Assembly (NCBI RefSeq): GCF_000787835.1
Contig: NZ_BBPP01000040.1
Span: forward strand, 1-64,000
Source of the DNA: Streptacidiphilus melanogenes
GTDB taxonomy: Bacteria; Actinomycetota; Actinomycetes; Streptomycetales; Streptomycetaceae
DNA: 64,000 nt
Direction of reading: 5' to 3'
Shown here: positions 1 to 7,527 of the stretch, one piece after another
Layout: the number at the start of each line of letters is the position of its first letter
Numbering within the stretch: position 1 is the first letter of the stretch
Notes under the pieces: model-generated
Databases searched by the model: none
Told to the model about the DNA's origin: nothing
Seen by the model: the letters and a program-made list of their open reading frames with translations, nothing else
Made by a program: the position numbers and the translations under genes

Positions 1-515
1 CAGTCTGCGAACGCGACGCAGCAGCCGGAACCCCAGCTATCTGGGGTCTTTCCCAGCAGTACGTCGAAGTCGGGACGGCGTTCAACGGCGACGAGAAAGC
101 TCTCAGGGCCAATCCAGGGCCGACAGCCGCGAGCAGCGGCGACCCTGTCCGCGAAGCCAACAGACGCCCGATCCTCGGCACGCCGCCGACCCACTGGACC
201 GATTGCGACCGGCTGACCTTGGACGAGCAGCTTGGCTGTTTCGGCCCGACCCTGCGTTCCTGTTCAGCATGCTGGTGGCCAGGGCCGAGCGCGGCAAGCG
301 TCGGATGCTTCGGAGGGTGCCTCCGGATGTTCGCCGCATGACAGCCACGTAGGCTGAGAAGGGCCGATCTGCGGAGTGCCGTCTCGGGTAGCCCGGGATG
401 CCGACCGCGAAATTCCGCTGGCGCAGAAGCCCGGGGTTGGTGCGAGCAAGTGCTGCACACGGCAGGCGATTCAACCCGCCGGAATCGCAGGGGGAACCGA
501 ATCAAAGGATCCACC
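1..515. other. Left edge without a recognisable gene
   Basis: Open frames here are low-quality arginine/proline-rich readings of GC-rich DNA and none resembles a known family. The only structure I can support is the short hairpin at 30-47, listed separately. The stretch probably holds the end of a transcription unit lying left of the window and the promoter region of the gene starting at 516. Confidence 0.4.
30..47. terminator. Hairpin, possible intrinsic terminator
   Basis: ACCCCAG at 30-36 pairs perfectly with CTGGGGT at 41-47 around a four-base loop and is followed by CTTTCCC. The stem is short, but the pyrimidine run on the plus strand fits a terminator for a gene lying left of the window. 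Confidence 0.4.
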
Positions 516-908
516 ATGACGAACGCGAATGCTGAACTGATCGGACAGGGGTATCGTGCCTTCGCCGAAGGCGACATCCCCGCTGTCCTTGAGCTCTTTG
601 ATCCCGACATCACCTGGCATGTTCCGGGGCACAGCCCGCTGTCCGGTGACTACCACGGCCCCGAGGGGGTCTTGAAGTTCTTCGGCCTGTGCATGGAGCT
701 CTCCGGCGGAACTCTCAAGGTCCCGGCCGACGAGATCCTCGCCGACGGAGAACGCGTCGTCGTGCTCAGCAACGTGTCAGCCGAGCGCCACGGGCAGTCC
801 TGGTCCTCCCCGGAGGTCCACGTCTGGCGTGTCGTTGCCGGGCGGGCCGTGGAGTTCCGCGAGTTCCAGGGCGACGAGGAAGCCGAGGACGCTTTCTGGT
901 CCTCGTGA
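516..908 (+). CDS. SnoaL-like / NTF2-fold nuclear transport factor 2 family protein
   Basis: This 130-residue protein has the typical SnoaL/NTF2-like pattern: an N-terminal helix (GYRAFAEGDIPAVLELF), then DPDITWHVPG, a GPEGVLKFF helix and a C-terminal beta-sheet ending in WRVVAGRAVEFREFQGD. Family members are small alpha+beta cone proteins that act as isomerases, hydrolases or ligand binders, and the substrate cannot be told from sequence. I chose ATG 516 because the conserved fold begins there; an in-frame extension to 450 adds only Arg-rich, unconserved sequence. It stands alone, upstream of an oppositely oriented gene. Confidence 0.8.
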   Translation: MTNANAELIGQGYRAFAEGDIPAVLELFDPDITWHVPGHSPLSGDYHGPEGVLKFFGLCMELSGGTLKVPADEILADGERVVVLSNVSAERHGQSWSSPEVHVWRVVAGRAVEFREFQGDEEAEDAFWSS

Positions 909-992
909 ATCGCCGCCGCCCGCAGGAGCGAAGGGCCAGGCCCGGCAGTCACACGGACTGCTCGGGGTGAGAAGATCTGGCGCTGGGTGTGG

Positions 993-1289
993 TCAGGATG
1001 TCACGACGTTAAAGGCCGGGTAAATCTTCGGCTGGACCTCCGGTGCACCGACCTCCTTGAGCATGGGCATGAGGACTTCGCCGAACTTTCGGAAGGCTTC
1101 CTCTGACTCCCAGACGTCCACGACGAGCCAGCCGTTCGGCGTGGGGGCGGCCGCGTGAGAGATGAGGCCTGGGACGGGCCAGTCGGACACCTTCTTGACG
1201 CCCCCGTGCCCGCCGGTGATTTGGTTGGTGCCCTGCTCGTACATGGCCTGGGTCATGCCGGGCGCATCGAAGACGGCGATGATCGCCAT
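993..1289 (-). CDS. Small dimeric alpha-beta-barrel-like hypothetical protein
   Basis: The 98-residue product starts MAIIAVFDAPGMTQAMYEQ and contains VVDVWESEEAFRKFGEVL. This beta-alpha-beta arrangement with a W/E/F pattern is typical of the ABM-like dimeric alpha-beta-barrel superfamily (monooxygenase-like or EthD-like). A GGAGAGCCACC ribosome binding site lies just before ATG 1289. It resembles the product encoded at 1984-2286 in plan and length (both have a VWES/QSxxxFxxF segment), so the two look like distant paralogues on the same strand. Function is unknown. Confidence 0.7.
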   Translation of the reverse strand: MAIIAVFDAPGMTQAMYEQGTNQITGGHGGVKKVSDWPVPGLISHAAAPTPNGWLVVDVWESEEAFRKFGEVLMPMLKEVGAPEVQPKIYPAFNVVTS

Positions 1290-1656
1290 GGTGGCTCTCC
1301 TGTGTCAGGGTGGGATTGGACGAGCCCCAGTCGAGCACGCAGCCGGTCCCGTCGCGCGCTGGTCTACGACGGACGAGTGACCCGAGCTGGGGCGCGATCT
1401 CTGGCCCGTGCGACTTCCTAGTTCGGCCCGCCAAGGGCTATCCGGCAGCAGTCCGCGGTGGCGGCGTGGGGGACGGGGAATCCGGTGTCAAACTGCCGGG
1501 GCGCGTCGCCGATTCGGTGGCTCGTCCCTGGATGCCGCCGTTGAGGCTCCATCAGCCCTGTGCGAATGGATGGTCCGCGAGGCTCGGACGGCGCTGCCCT
1601 GTGAGAGCGCTTGCTGCGTATTTCAGTGGTTGGCGGCAGTGGTGAGTGAGGAACGA

Positions 1657-1693
1657 AGAGGCCCGCCCGGCTCTCCTGTCTGGGCGGGCCTCT
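1657..1693. terminator. Strong GC-rich hairpin
   Basis: Bases 1657-1668 (AGAGGCCCGCCC) are perfectly complementary to 1682-1693 (GGGCGGGCCTCT), giving a 12-bp stem with a 13-base loop. No U-run follows, which is normal for actinobacterial terminators. It is the first of three hairpins in tandem. Confidence 0.5.
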
Positions 1694-1696
1694 CGG

Positions 1697-1764
1697 GCAT
1701 GCGGGCCGCCCCCGCGCTCGGCCCGCATGCGTGGAAAGCCCCGGCCGAGCACGACGGCCGGGGC
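1697..1764. repeat. Two further adjacent inverted repeats
   Basis: GCATGCGGGCCG at 1697-1708 pairs with 1719-1730 (12 bp, 10-base loop), and GCCCCGGCCG at 1738-1747 pairs with 1755-1764 (10 bp, 7-base loop). Together with the hairpin at 1657-1693 they make a 108-base string of three stems. Confidence 0.55.
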
Positions 1765-1983
1765 GACCTCGGCTCATGGAGCCAAGGTCCTACGTGATGC
1801 TCGCTGAGGCAGGTGACCGCGGGTACCACTGGCCGGTGGGATCTGCCCCGCCGACCGGCGGAGATGAGACCTGGCCCCGCACCAACCTCTTTGCGCCCCG
1901 TGACACAGTCCGGTCCCATGAACCCCAGGGCCAACGCGCTGGCCGACGCCCCACCGCGCCGTTTGGCTCGGCGAACAGTCGGC

Positions 1984-2286
1984 TCAGCTGTCCGCGCCGG
2001 CTACGCCTGGGGCGATGAAGCGGCGGTGAAGGGGCCGGAAGCTGGTCTCCGGTTCCCCTTCGATGCCGGCCTCCTTGACCGCGGCGGCGAGCCGGTCGGC
2101 AAAGAACCGCTCGAAGTCTGCCTGCGACTGCCACACGTCGGTCACGTGCAGCGCGCCGCCCTCGAACGAGGCGACGTGGAGGAACGCGCCAGCGGGCGTG
2201 TCCTGCTCCCAGCGGACCATGTCGCGCACCGAGTCGTACTGCTCGGGTGTGACGCCGGCCCAGCGCATCGTCATCACGACAGCCAT
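1984..2286 (-). CDS. Small dimeric alpha-beta-barrel-like hypothetical protein
   Basis: The 100-residue product begins MAVVMTMRWAGVTPEQYDSV and continues with a GAFLHVASFEGGALHVTDVW strand/turn segment and QSQADFERFFADRL. This looks like an ABM/EthD-type beta-alpha-beta domain, in which HV and VW-type residues line a small ligand cavity. ATG 2286 is preceded by GGAAGATCATCG. A long in-frame N-terminal extension is compositionally unlike the rest and was rejected. Its role is unknown; see also the gene at 993-1289. Confidence 0.75.
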   Translation of the reverse strand: MAVVMTMRWAGVTPEQYDSVRDMVRWEQDTPAGAFLHVASFEGGALHVTDVWQSQADFERFFADRLAAAVKEAGIEGEPETSFRPLHRRFIAPGVAGADS

Positions 2287-2559
2287 ATCGATGATCTTCC
2301 TTCCATGTTGAGGTCCCCCTTGGACAGCAGATAGCAACAGGTGGGGTGCGGCACGCCGGGCGAATGCCTTCGCGCGAGAACGCTGTATGTCGCTCGGGCC
2401 GCCCGTCGCGCCGGGGGCGACGTCGGGCAACGTGCCGCGGCGGCAACCGGGGCCTAGGCTGAGGGAGTGAGGTTCGAGTGCCGTACCGCTCGCACCAACC
2501 GGGAGGTCCCGTGCGCGGCCTGGCCTCACCGCCGACCTCGACACCCGCGTCGGGTCGAT

Positions 2560-2930
2560 CCCAATTCGTGCTGCGCGATCGCGACAGCAAGTACACCGAG
2601 GCCTTCGACGCCGTCTTCGAGGCCGAAGACATCGATGTGCTGCTCAGCGCACCCCGAGCGCCGCGGATGAACGCCTACTGCGAGCGCGTCATCGGCACGA
2701 TCCGCCGCGAGGTGCTCGACCATGTTCTGGTCATGAACGAGGCCCACGCCCGACGCGTCCTCGCCGAGTACCAGGACCACTACAACGCCCACCGACCGCA
2801 CCGATCACGAGACCAACGGCCACCCGAAGCCGCGCACCAGCAGCCGGACCTGCCTGCAGGTGAGCCGGGCAAGCTCCTGCGGACGCGCATCCTCGGCGGA
2901 GTCATCAACCAGTATCGGTACGTGGCTTGA
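2560..2930 (+). pseudogene. Truncated integrase-core (DDE) transposase, C-terminal part
   Basis: The readable product matches the last part of an rve-type integrase core as found in IS3/IS481-like transposases: FVLRDRDSKYTEAFDAVF (the second catalytic Asp region), then APRMNAYCERVIGTIRREVL (the Glu helix), HYNAHRPHRSRDQRPP and the end GGVINQYRYVA. The N-terminal half, with the helix-turn-helix and first catalytic Asp, is absent, and sequence before about 2560 is unrelated. It is therefore a dead fragment and marks an old insertion at the edge of the decayed region 2.5-5.8 kb. Confidence 0.8.
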
Positions 2931-2944
2931 GCCATGGCGATGAC

Positions 2945-3770
2945 TTTTCGAGCCCCACAGGGTCGGGGCCCGAACCACTCCTCGGTCCGTTCACCGCACT
3001 GTTGGAGAACGAGAGCCTGGCCCCGCAATCGGGCTACCTGGGCGAGATCACGGACATGCTGACCCGTCTCGACGCCGGGCTGTCCACTCGGCACCGGGCC
3101 CGGCTGCGCCGGGGCGTCACGGAATTCGCGGAGGGCTGCCTAACCGAGGCCCGCCTACGCGCCGGCTTGGCGCGGCCTGGGCCGCCCTTGGCGTCTCCAA
3201 TCTGGGACAGGCCGGGACCGTCGGGCCCGGGGAGTGGGAACGAGTGCGGCTGCAGCCTTATCTGACGGAGCGGATGCTCCGGCTGTCCCCGGCGCTCGCC
3301 CCTGGGGGCGAGCGCGGTGCAGTACGGCGAGCGGCTGGACGGCTCCGCTACCCGCGCGGGCTCGCGGGCGGCGCGATCTCCTGGCCGGGCCGGATCCTGG
3401 GCGTCGCGGACGCGTACCAGTCGTTGATCGAGCCGCGCCCGCACCGGGTGGCGCTCCAGGCGGCGCAGGCCGCTGCGCAGCTGCACGCCGAGGTCGCCGC
3501 CGGACGCCTGGACGGAGAGGCGGTCGCCGCGGTCCTCGCGGCCGCGGCGACCGCAGGCCGCGGCGCGGCGCCGGGCCCGCTGGCCTGGCCACCCGTGAGA
3601 TCGATGTGCTGCGGTTGCTGGCTCGTGGCTGCTCCAGCAAGGAGATCGCCGTACGGCTGGTGGTCTCGCCCAAGAGCGCGCGCAACCACATCGAGCACAT
3701 CTACGCCAAGATCGGGACCTCTAGCCGGGCCTCGGCCTGCCTCTTCGCGCTGCAGAACGGTCTGCTCTGA
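2945..3770 (+). pseudogene. Degraded HD-GYP-type phosphohydrolase / LuxR-HTH regulator
   Basis: Pieces of one protein appear in different frames. An N-terminal part reads to about 3170. A middle part reads GEWERVRLQPYLTERML and GRILGVADAYQSLIEPRPHR, typical of the HD-GYP domain of streptomycete HD/LuxR proteins. The C-terminal part reads GLATREIDVLRLLARGCSSK and EIAVRLVVSPKSARNHIEHI, a LuxR/FixJ helix-turn-helix. At least two frame changes are needed (near 3180 and near 3300; the GYP segment lies out of frame), so the gene cannot make a full protein as read. Intact relatives are expected to act as transcription factors with a degenerate signalling domain. Confidence 0.7.
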
Positions 3771-3886
3771 GAGCGGGGGACGGCTCCGTGAACGACGGCG
3801 CCGAAGATGGGGCATCCGCCCCATGTGCCGGGCACGGCGCGGGCCTAGCGTCGAGGCAGAACGTCGGACCGTGAATCGAGGCAGTC

Positions 3887-4249
3887 ATGGGTGTCAGAAG
3901 CACACTGTTCGCGGTGACCTACGACCGGATGATGGCCAAGGCCGAGCGGCAGGGCCTGAGCGATCTGCGTCGCCGGCTGATCGCCGAGGCGGGCGGCCGG
4001 GTGCTCGAGATCGGCGGCGGCACCGGGGCCAACCTCGCCCTCTACGGCGAGGGCGTCGAGTCGCTGACGGTCACCGAGCCCGAGCCGGCGATGGTCCGCC
4101 GGCTGGAGCGGCACGTCGCGGAGCGGGCTCCGCGCACCACGGTCCTGCGGGCCCCGGCCGAGGACCTTCCGTTCGAGGACGACAGCCTCGACGTCGGCCA
4201 GGGCCACGACGGTCCTTGTGCCGTGGATCGGCCTCCGGAGCAGGCGTGA
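3887..4249 (+). pseudogene. Truncated class I SAM-dependent methyltransferase
   Basis: The frame opens with a normal methyltransferase N-terminus: FAVTYDRMMAKAERQGLSDL, then motif I (GRVLEIGGGTGANL), an acidic motif II (LTVTEPEPAMVRRLE) and APAEDLPFEDDSLDV. After that the frame degenerates into GQGHDGPCAVDRPPEQA and stops, where relatives continue with a VVSTLVLC-like strand and the remaining half of the Rossmann fold. The C-terminal half is missing: the following DNA (4250-4375) is a GC-rich stretch and then transketolase sequence. The product would lack most of the substrate domain. Confidence 0.75.
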
Positions 4250-4375
4250 TTGTGCTGTCGCGGTCCAGTTGGTCGCCCCTGAGCCGGCACTCGCGCCCGC
4301 CGGGGCGGGCCCTGAGGCGGGCTCGGGGGCGGGCTGCGGCGGCAGGGGGCGGTCGGGGACCGCGGCTGCCCGGGC

Positions 4376-5742
4376 CGGCTCGCGAACCTCACCGTGATCG
4401 TGGACGTCAACCGCCTGGGACAGCGCGGACCCACCGAGCTCGGCTGGGACCTGGACGCATACGCCGGCCGCGTCGAGGCCTTCGGGTGCCGCGCCCTCAT
4501 CGTGGACGGCCACGACCTGGCCGCCGTCGACGAGGCCATGACCGCCGCCCAACAGGCACAGGGCCCGACCGTCATTCTGGCCCGCACAGTCAAGGGCCGA
4601 GGCGTACGTGAGGTGGAGGACGCCGAGGGCTGGCACGGCAAACCGCTGCCCGCCGAGATGGCCGACCGCGCCATCCAAGAGCTCGGCGGCCCACGGCATC
4701 TGACCGTGTCCGGCCCACAGCCGCCCGCCGCCGGACCGCGATCCGGACAGCCGGCGCACCACCCCGTCCAGTCCAGGGACCGCGGTTCGAGACCGGGCAG
4801 AGCATCGCGACCCGGTCCGCGTTCGGCCAGGCCCTGGTCGCCCTGGGCGCCGCCCGCCCGGACGTCGTCGTGCTGGACGCCGAGGTCGGCAACTCCACCC
4901 ACACCGAGGAGTTCGGGCAGGCCTACCCTGGCCGGTTCTTCCAGTCCTACATCGCCGAGCAGCAGATGGTCGCCACCGCCGTAGGTATGGCCGTGCGCGG
5001 CTACCGCCCCTACGCCACCACCTTCGCGGCCTTCCTGACCCGTGCGCATGACTTCATCCGCATGGCGGCCGTCTCCCATGTCGCGATGGCGCTGTGCGGC
5101 ACCCACTGCGGGGTGGAGATCGGCCAGGACGGACCATCGCAGATGGGCCTGGAAGACCTGGCCATGATGCGCTCCGTCCACGGCTCCACGGTCCTGTACC
5201 CCAGCGACGCGACCAGCACCGCCGCGCTCACTATGGCCATGGCCGACCTGGACGGCGTCTCGTACCTGCGCACCACCCGCGGCGCGTACCCCGTCCTGTA
5301 TCCGCCTGGTGAACAGTTCCCGATCGCCGGATCCAAGACCCTGCGCAGCAGCGAGAGGGACCAGGTCACCCTCCTCGGGGCGGGAGTGACCGTCCACGAA
5401 TGCCTCAAGGCCGCCGACGCACTCGCCAGCCAGGGCATCACCGCGCGCGTCATCGACCTGTACAGCGTCAAACCCCTGGACGCCGAGACGCTGTTGCGGG
5501 CCGCACGGGAGACCGGCGCCTTCGTCGTGGCAGAGGACCACCACCCAGAGGGCGGCCTGGGCGAGGGGGTCCAGTCCGTGCTCGCGGCTGTGGGCAGCAA
5601 CCCCACCGTCGCGCACCTGGCCGTCCGTAACCTGCCCGGATCCGGCACCCCGGACGAACTCCTCGCCGCTGCCGGCATCGGCGCCGACAGCATCACCCGC
5701 GCGGCCGCCGGCCTGGTCATCGCGCAAGGACGCGGGCTGTGA
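4376..5742 (+). pseudogene. Transketolase, 5'-truncated and frameshifted
   Basis: The sequence enters transketolase in the middle of the TPP-binding domain (NLTVIVDVNRLGQRGP, then VDGHDLAAVDEAM and VKGRGVREVEDAEGWHGKPL). It shifts frame near 4730-4745 and then continues without interruption through the Pyr and C-terminal domains (SIATRSAFGQALVALGA, YIAEQQMVATAVGMAVRGY, FAAFLTRAHDFIRMAAVSH and VIDLYSVKPLDAETLL). The first roughly 150-200 residues, including the GDG Mg/TPP motif, are absent. A 22-codon frame beginning at GTG 5739 overlaps the stop and ends at 5807, and may be the start of a lost downstream gene. Transketolase works in the pentose-phosphate pathway; this copy should be non-functional. 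Confidence 0.85.
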
Positions 5743-5807
5743 ACGCGGCAACCATTCAGGGGTCCGTCGAGGAAGCCGTCCGGGACCTCCTCCTGCAGAG
5801 TCGTTGA

Positions 5808-6101
5808 ATCCGGGCCGGACGTCCGAAATTCGACGAGATGGCGCCTGGCCCCCTGGCGAGGATCCCGCCGCCCTGGGCCTACCCAGAGCCGATTCGTAGA
5901 CCTACCAGCGCTCGAACAGGGGGGCCTTGATAGCGAAGCCGACCGGAATCTCCAGGCCGGCGAAAGAGCTGGGGTGCTCCTGCAGGGAGCCGGGTCGCGT
6001 CAGGCAGATGGCCGCGCGAGGATGGCAACAAGGGGGTTCCGTCCGCCGTGCTTGCGTGAGCGGATCATCCGCTAGCTAGACGTCCGATGAGGGGTGACGA
6101 G
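5808..6101. other. Intergenic region
   Basis: About 290 bases lie between the transketolase remnant and the hemerythrin gene. I see no coding sequence; it should hold the promoter of the hemerythrin gene, but no motif stands out. Confidence 0.4.
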
Positions 6102-6602
6102 GTGTCCACCGACGCGATCGTGCTGTTGAAGGAAGACCACAAGGAGATCCGGAAACTGTTCCGGGCCTTCAAGGCCACCGGTCCGGACGCACACGCGACC
6201 CGGGCCAACCTGACCGACAAGATCCTCGAAGCGCTGACCGTGCACACCTACGTCGAGAACGAGGTGATGTACCCGCGGGTGAGCGAGCTCGTGCCAGAGC
6301 TTCGGGCAGAGATCCTGGAATCGTTCGAGGAGCACCACGTCGCCGACGTGCTGTGCCAGGAGCTCGCTTTGATGAGCCCGGAGAACGAGCGCTACGACGC
6401 CAAGACGTTCGTCCTCATCGAGGCCGTCAGCCGCCACATCGAAGAGGAGGAGGACGACTGGTTCCCCAAGGTCCGCGCCGCGCTCGGCCGCAAGGAGCTC
6501 CAGGACATCGGCGCCCAGCTGCTGGACGCCCGCGCCAGGGCACCGCACCGGCCCGAGCAGCCCGGCGTTCTCAGGAAGGCCGCCGACGCGCTCCTTGGAT
6601 GA
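6102..6602 (+). CDS. Hemerythrin HHE domain-containing protein
   Basis: The 166-residue product shows the four-helix HHE cation-binding layout: LLKEDHKEIRKLF, then VHTYVENEVMYPRV, FEEHHVADVL and VSRHIEEEEDDWFPKV. The His and Glu residues supply the ligands for a non-haem di-iron site. Such proteins bind oxygen or NO, or protect against oxidative stress in the cytoplasm. GTG 6102 is preferred over ATG 6087 because GAGGGG lies eight bases before it and the family typically begins with STDAIVLLKEDH. It stands alone between the decayed region and a toxin-antitoxin pair. Confidence 0.85.
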   Translation: MSTDAIVLLKEDHKEIRKLFRAFKATGPDAHATRANLTDKILEALTVHTYVENEVMYPRVSELVPELRAEILESFEEHHVADVLCQELALMSPENERYDAKTFVLIEAVSRHIEEEEDDWFPKVRAALGRKELQDIGAQLLDARARAPHRPEQPGVLRKAADALLG

Positions 6603-6903
6603 TCACACCCCGCCTCGGGCCGCGCTCCTCGCCCCTACCGTCAACGACCGCGCAACGCACGCCGGGCGCCTGCCGCAGCGGGCTCTCTTCGCCGCCACCG
6701 TGCGCGACGATTCAACGTTGGTGAGAACCGGTGGCGGCGCGCGAGGTCAGCGCGACCAGCAGCCTGGCGACGGCGGGTCCGGCGCAGGCGGGTGGCACAG
6801 CTTGGCGCCGGGAGGTACAAGTCCGGCAGTCGCGGGAACGCGGCTTCGGCGCCCGATGCGCGCGGACGAAGTCGACTCCCCGGCCGCCTGGGCGGCGGGA
6901 CGC
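6603..6903. other. Intergenic region before the toxin-antitoxin pair
   Basis: About 300 bases without a supported gene. The right end runs into the palindromic operator candidates at 6904-6944. Confidence 0.4.
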
Positions 6904-6944
6904 GCATACGCCTGTATGCTCTCGCGTATGGCTACTCGTACGCG
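6904..6944. promoter_or_regulatory. Two palindromes overlapping the antitoxin start: candidate autoregulatory operator
   Basis: GCATAC (6904-6909) and GTATGC (6914-6919) form a perfect palindrome around four bases. CGCGTA (6923-6928) and TACGCG (6939-6944) form a second one around the antitoxin start codon at 6928. Ribbon-helix-helix antitoxins usually repress their own promoter by binding paired palindromes of this size, so this is the natural operator candidate. The site assignment is inference. Confidence 0.5.
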
Positions 6945-7143
6945 GACCACTGTCACGCTGCCGGATGATCTGCTGGCCCACGCCCGAAGCGCGTCGGGCG
7001 GCAACCTGTCGGCGTACATCGAGCAGGCGCTGCGCGCCCAGCAACTGCGCGACGCCGCCCCCGTCGTACAGGCCTGGCGGGGAGATCGGGGCGTCGCGGA
7101 CGTGGAGGAGTTCTCCGACCTGTTCGGCGAGGACGTCGCGTGA
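6928..7143 (+). CDS. Ribbon-helix-helix antitoxin
   Basis: The 71-residue protein starts MATRTRTTVTLPDDLLAHAR, with the beta-strand then helix of the ribbon-helix-helix fold, continues NLSAYIEQALRAQQLRD as the second helix, and ends with an acidic tail (VADVEEFSDLFGEDVA) suited to masking a toxin surface. The stop overlaps the start of the PemK/MazF-like gene by four bases (GTGA), the usual arrangement for type II antitoxins. It should dimerise, bind the palindromes around its own start and neutralise the toxin. ATG 6928 is chosen because upstream codons add nothing to the fold. Confidence 0.85.
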   Translation: MATRTRTTVTLPDDLLAHARSASGGNLSAYIEQALRAQQLRDAAPVVQAWRGDRGVADVEEFSDLFGEDVA

Positions 7144-7460
7144 CCGGTTTGGCCCGCGGCCAGGTCTGGCGCGTCCAGCTGGCGACCAAGACCCGCGCCG
7201 TGGTCGTCGTCGAGTCGAACGCCGCCCTGGACGCTCTGCCCGGCACCGCAGTCTGCATGATGATCGACGAGACCCTGGGCGCGCCGGACACCGTGGTGAC
7301 CATCCCCATGACGCACCCCGTTCGCGGCGCCGCCGTCTCGGTCGACCTCACCGCGCTGACTGACAAGCGGCTTCAGGCCGGGGAGCTCTTGGGCGTGGTC
7401 GACGCCGCGACCATGGAACGCATTTCCGCGGCGCTGCGGGTGACGCTCGACCTGACCTGA
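7140..7460 (+). CDS. Type II toxin, PemK/MazF family
   Basis: The 106-residue product shows the MazF/PemK core: LARGQVWRVQLATKTRAVVV (the family's RGDIWxVxL-type start), MTHPVRGAAVSVDLTALTDK (the T-N-RxxxSxV region) and LLGVVDAATMERISAALRV (the last helix). MazF-family toxins are mRNA interferases held inactive by the partner antitoxin. The canonical RGD of the first strand is RGQ here, which is common in this large family. GTG 7140 overlaps the antitoxin stop, so translation is coupled. Confidence 0.85.
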   Translation: MTGLARGQVWRVQLATKTRAVVVVESNAALDALPGTAVCMMIDETLGAPDTVVTIPMTHPVRGAAVSVDLTALTDKRLQAGELLGVVDAATMERISAALRVTLDLT

Positions 7461-7527
7461 TGCCGGCGAACCCGAGTCCTTGCCTGGTGAGCCCCCTGTC
7501 CGGGCTGCTGTTGTGGCAGGGCGTCCG

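Larger units (their letters stand above)
1290..1983. other. Intergenic region with three consecutive hairpins
   Basis: No convincing coding sequence is seen between the two small barrel-like genes. The middle of the interval contains three separate perfect inverted repeats in a row (1657-1693, 1697-1730 and 1738-1764), which are unlikely in a coding segment and suggest a terminator cluster or a structured RNA. Confidence 0.5.

Noticed and set aside
4042-5751. Minus-strand open frame of 569 codons over the transketolase remnant
   Set aside because: It is the shadow of the transketolase coding strand and has no recognisable domain.
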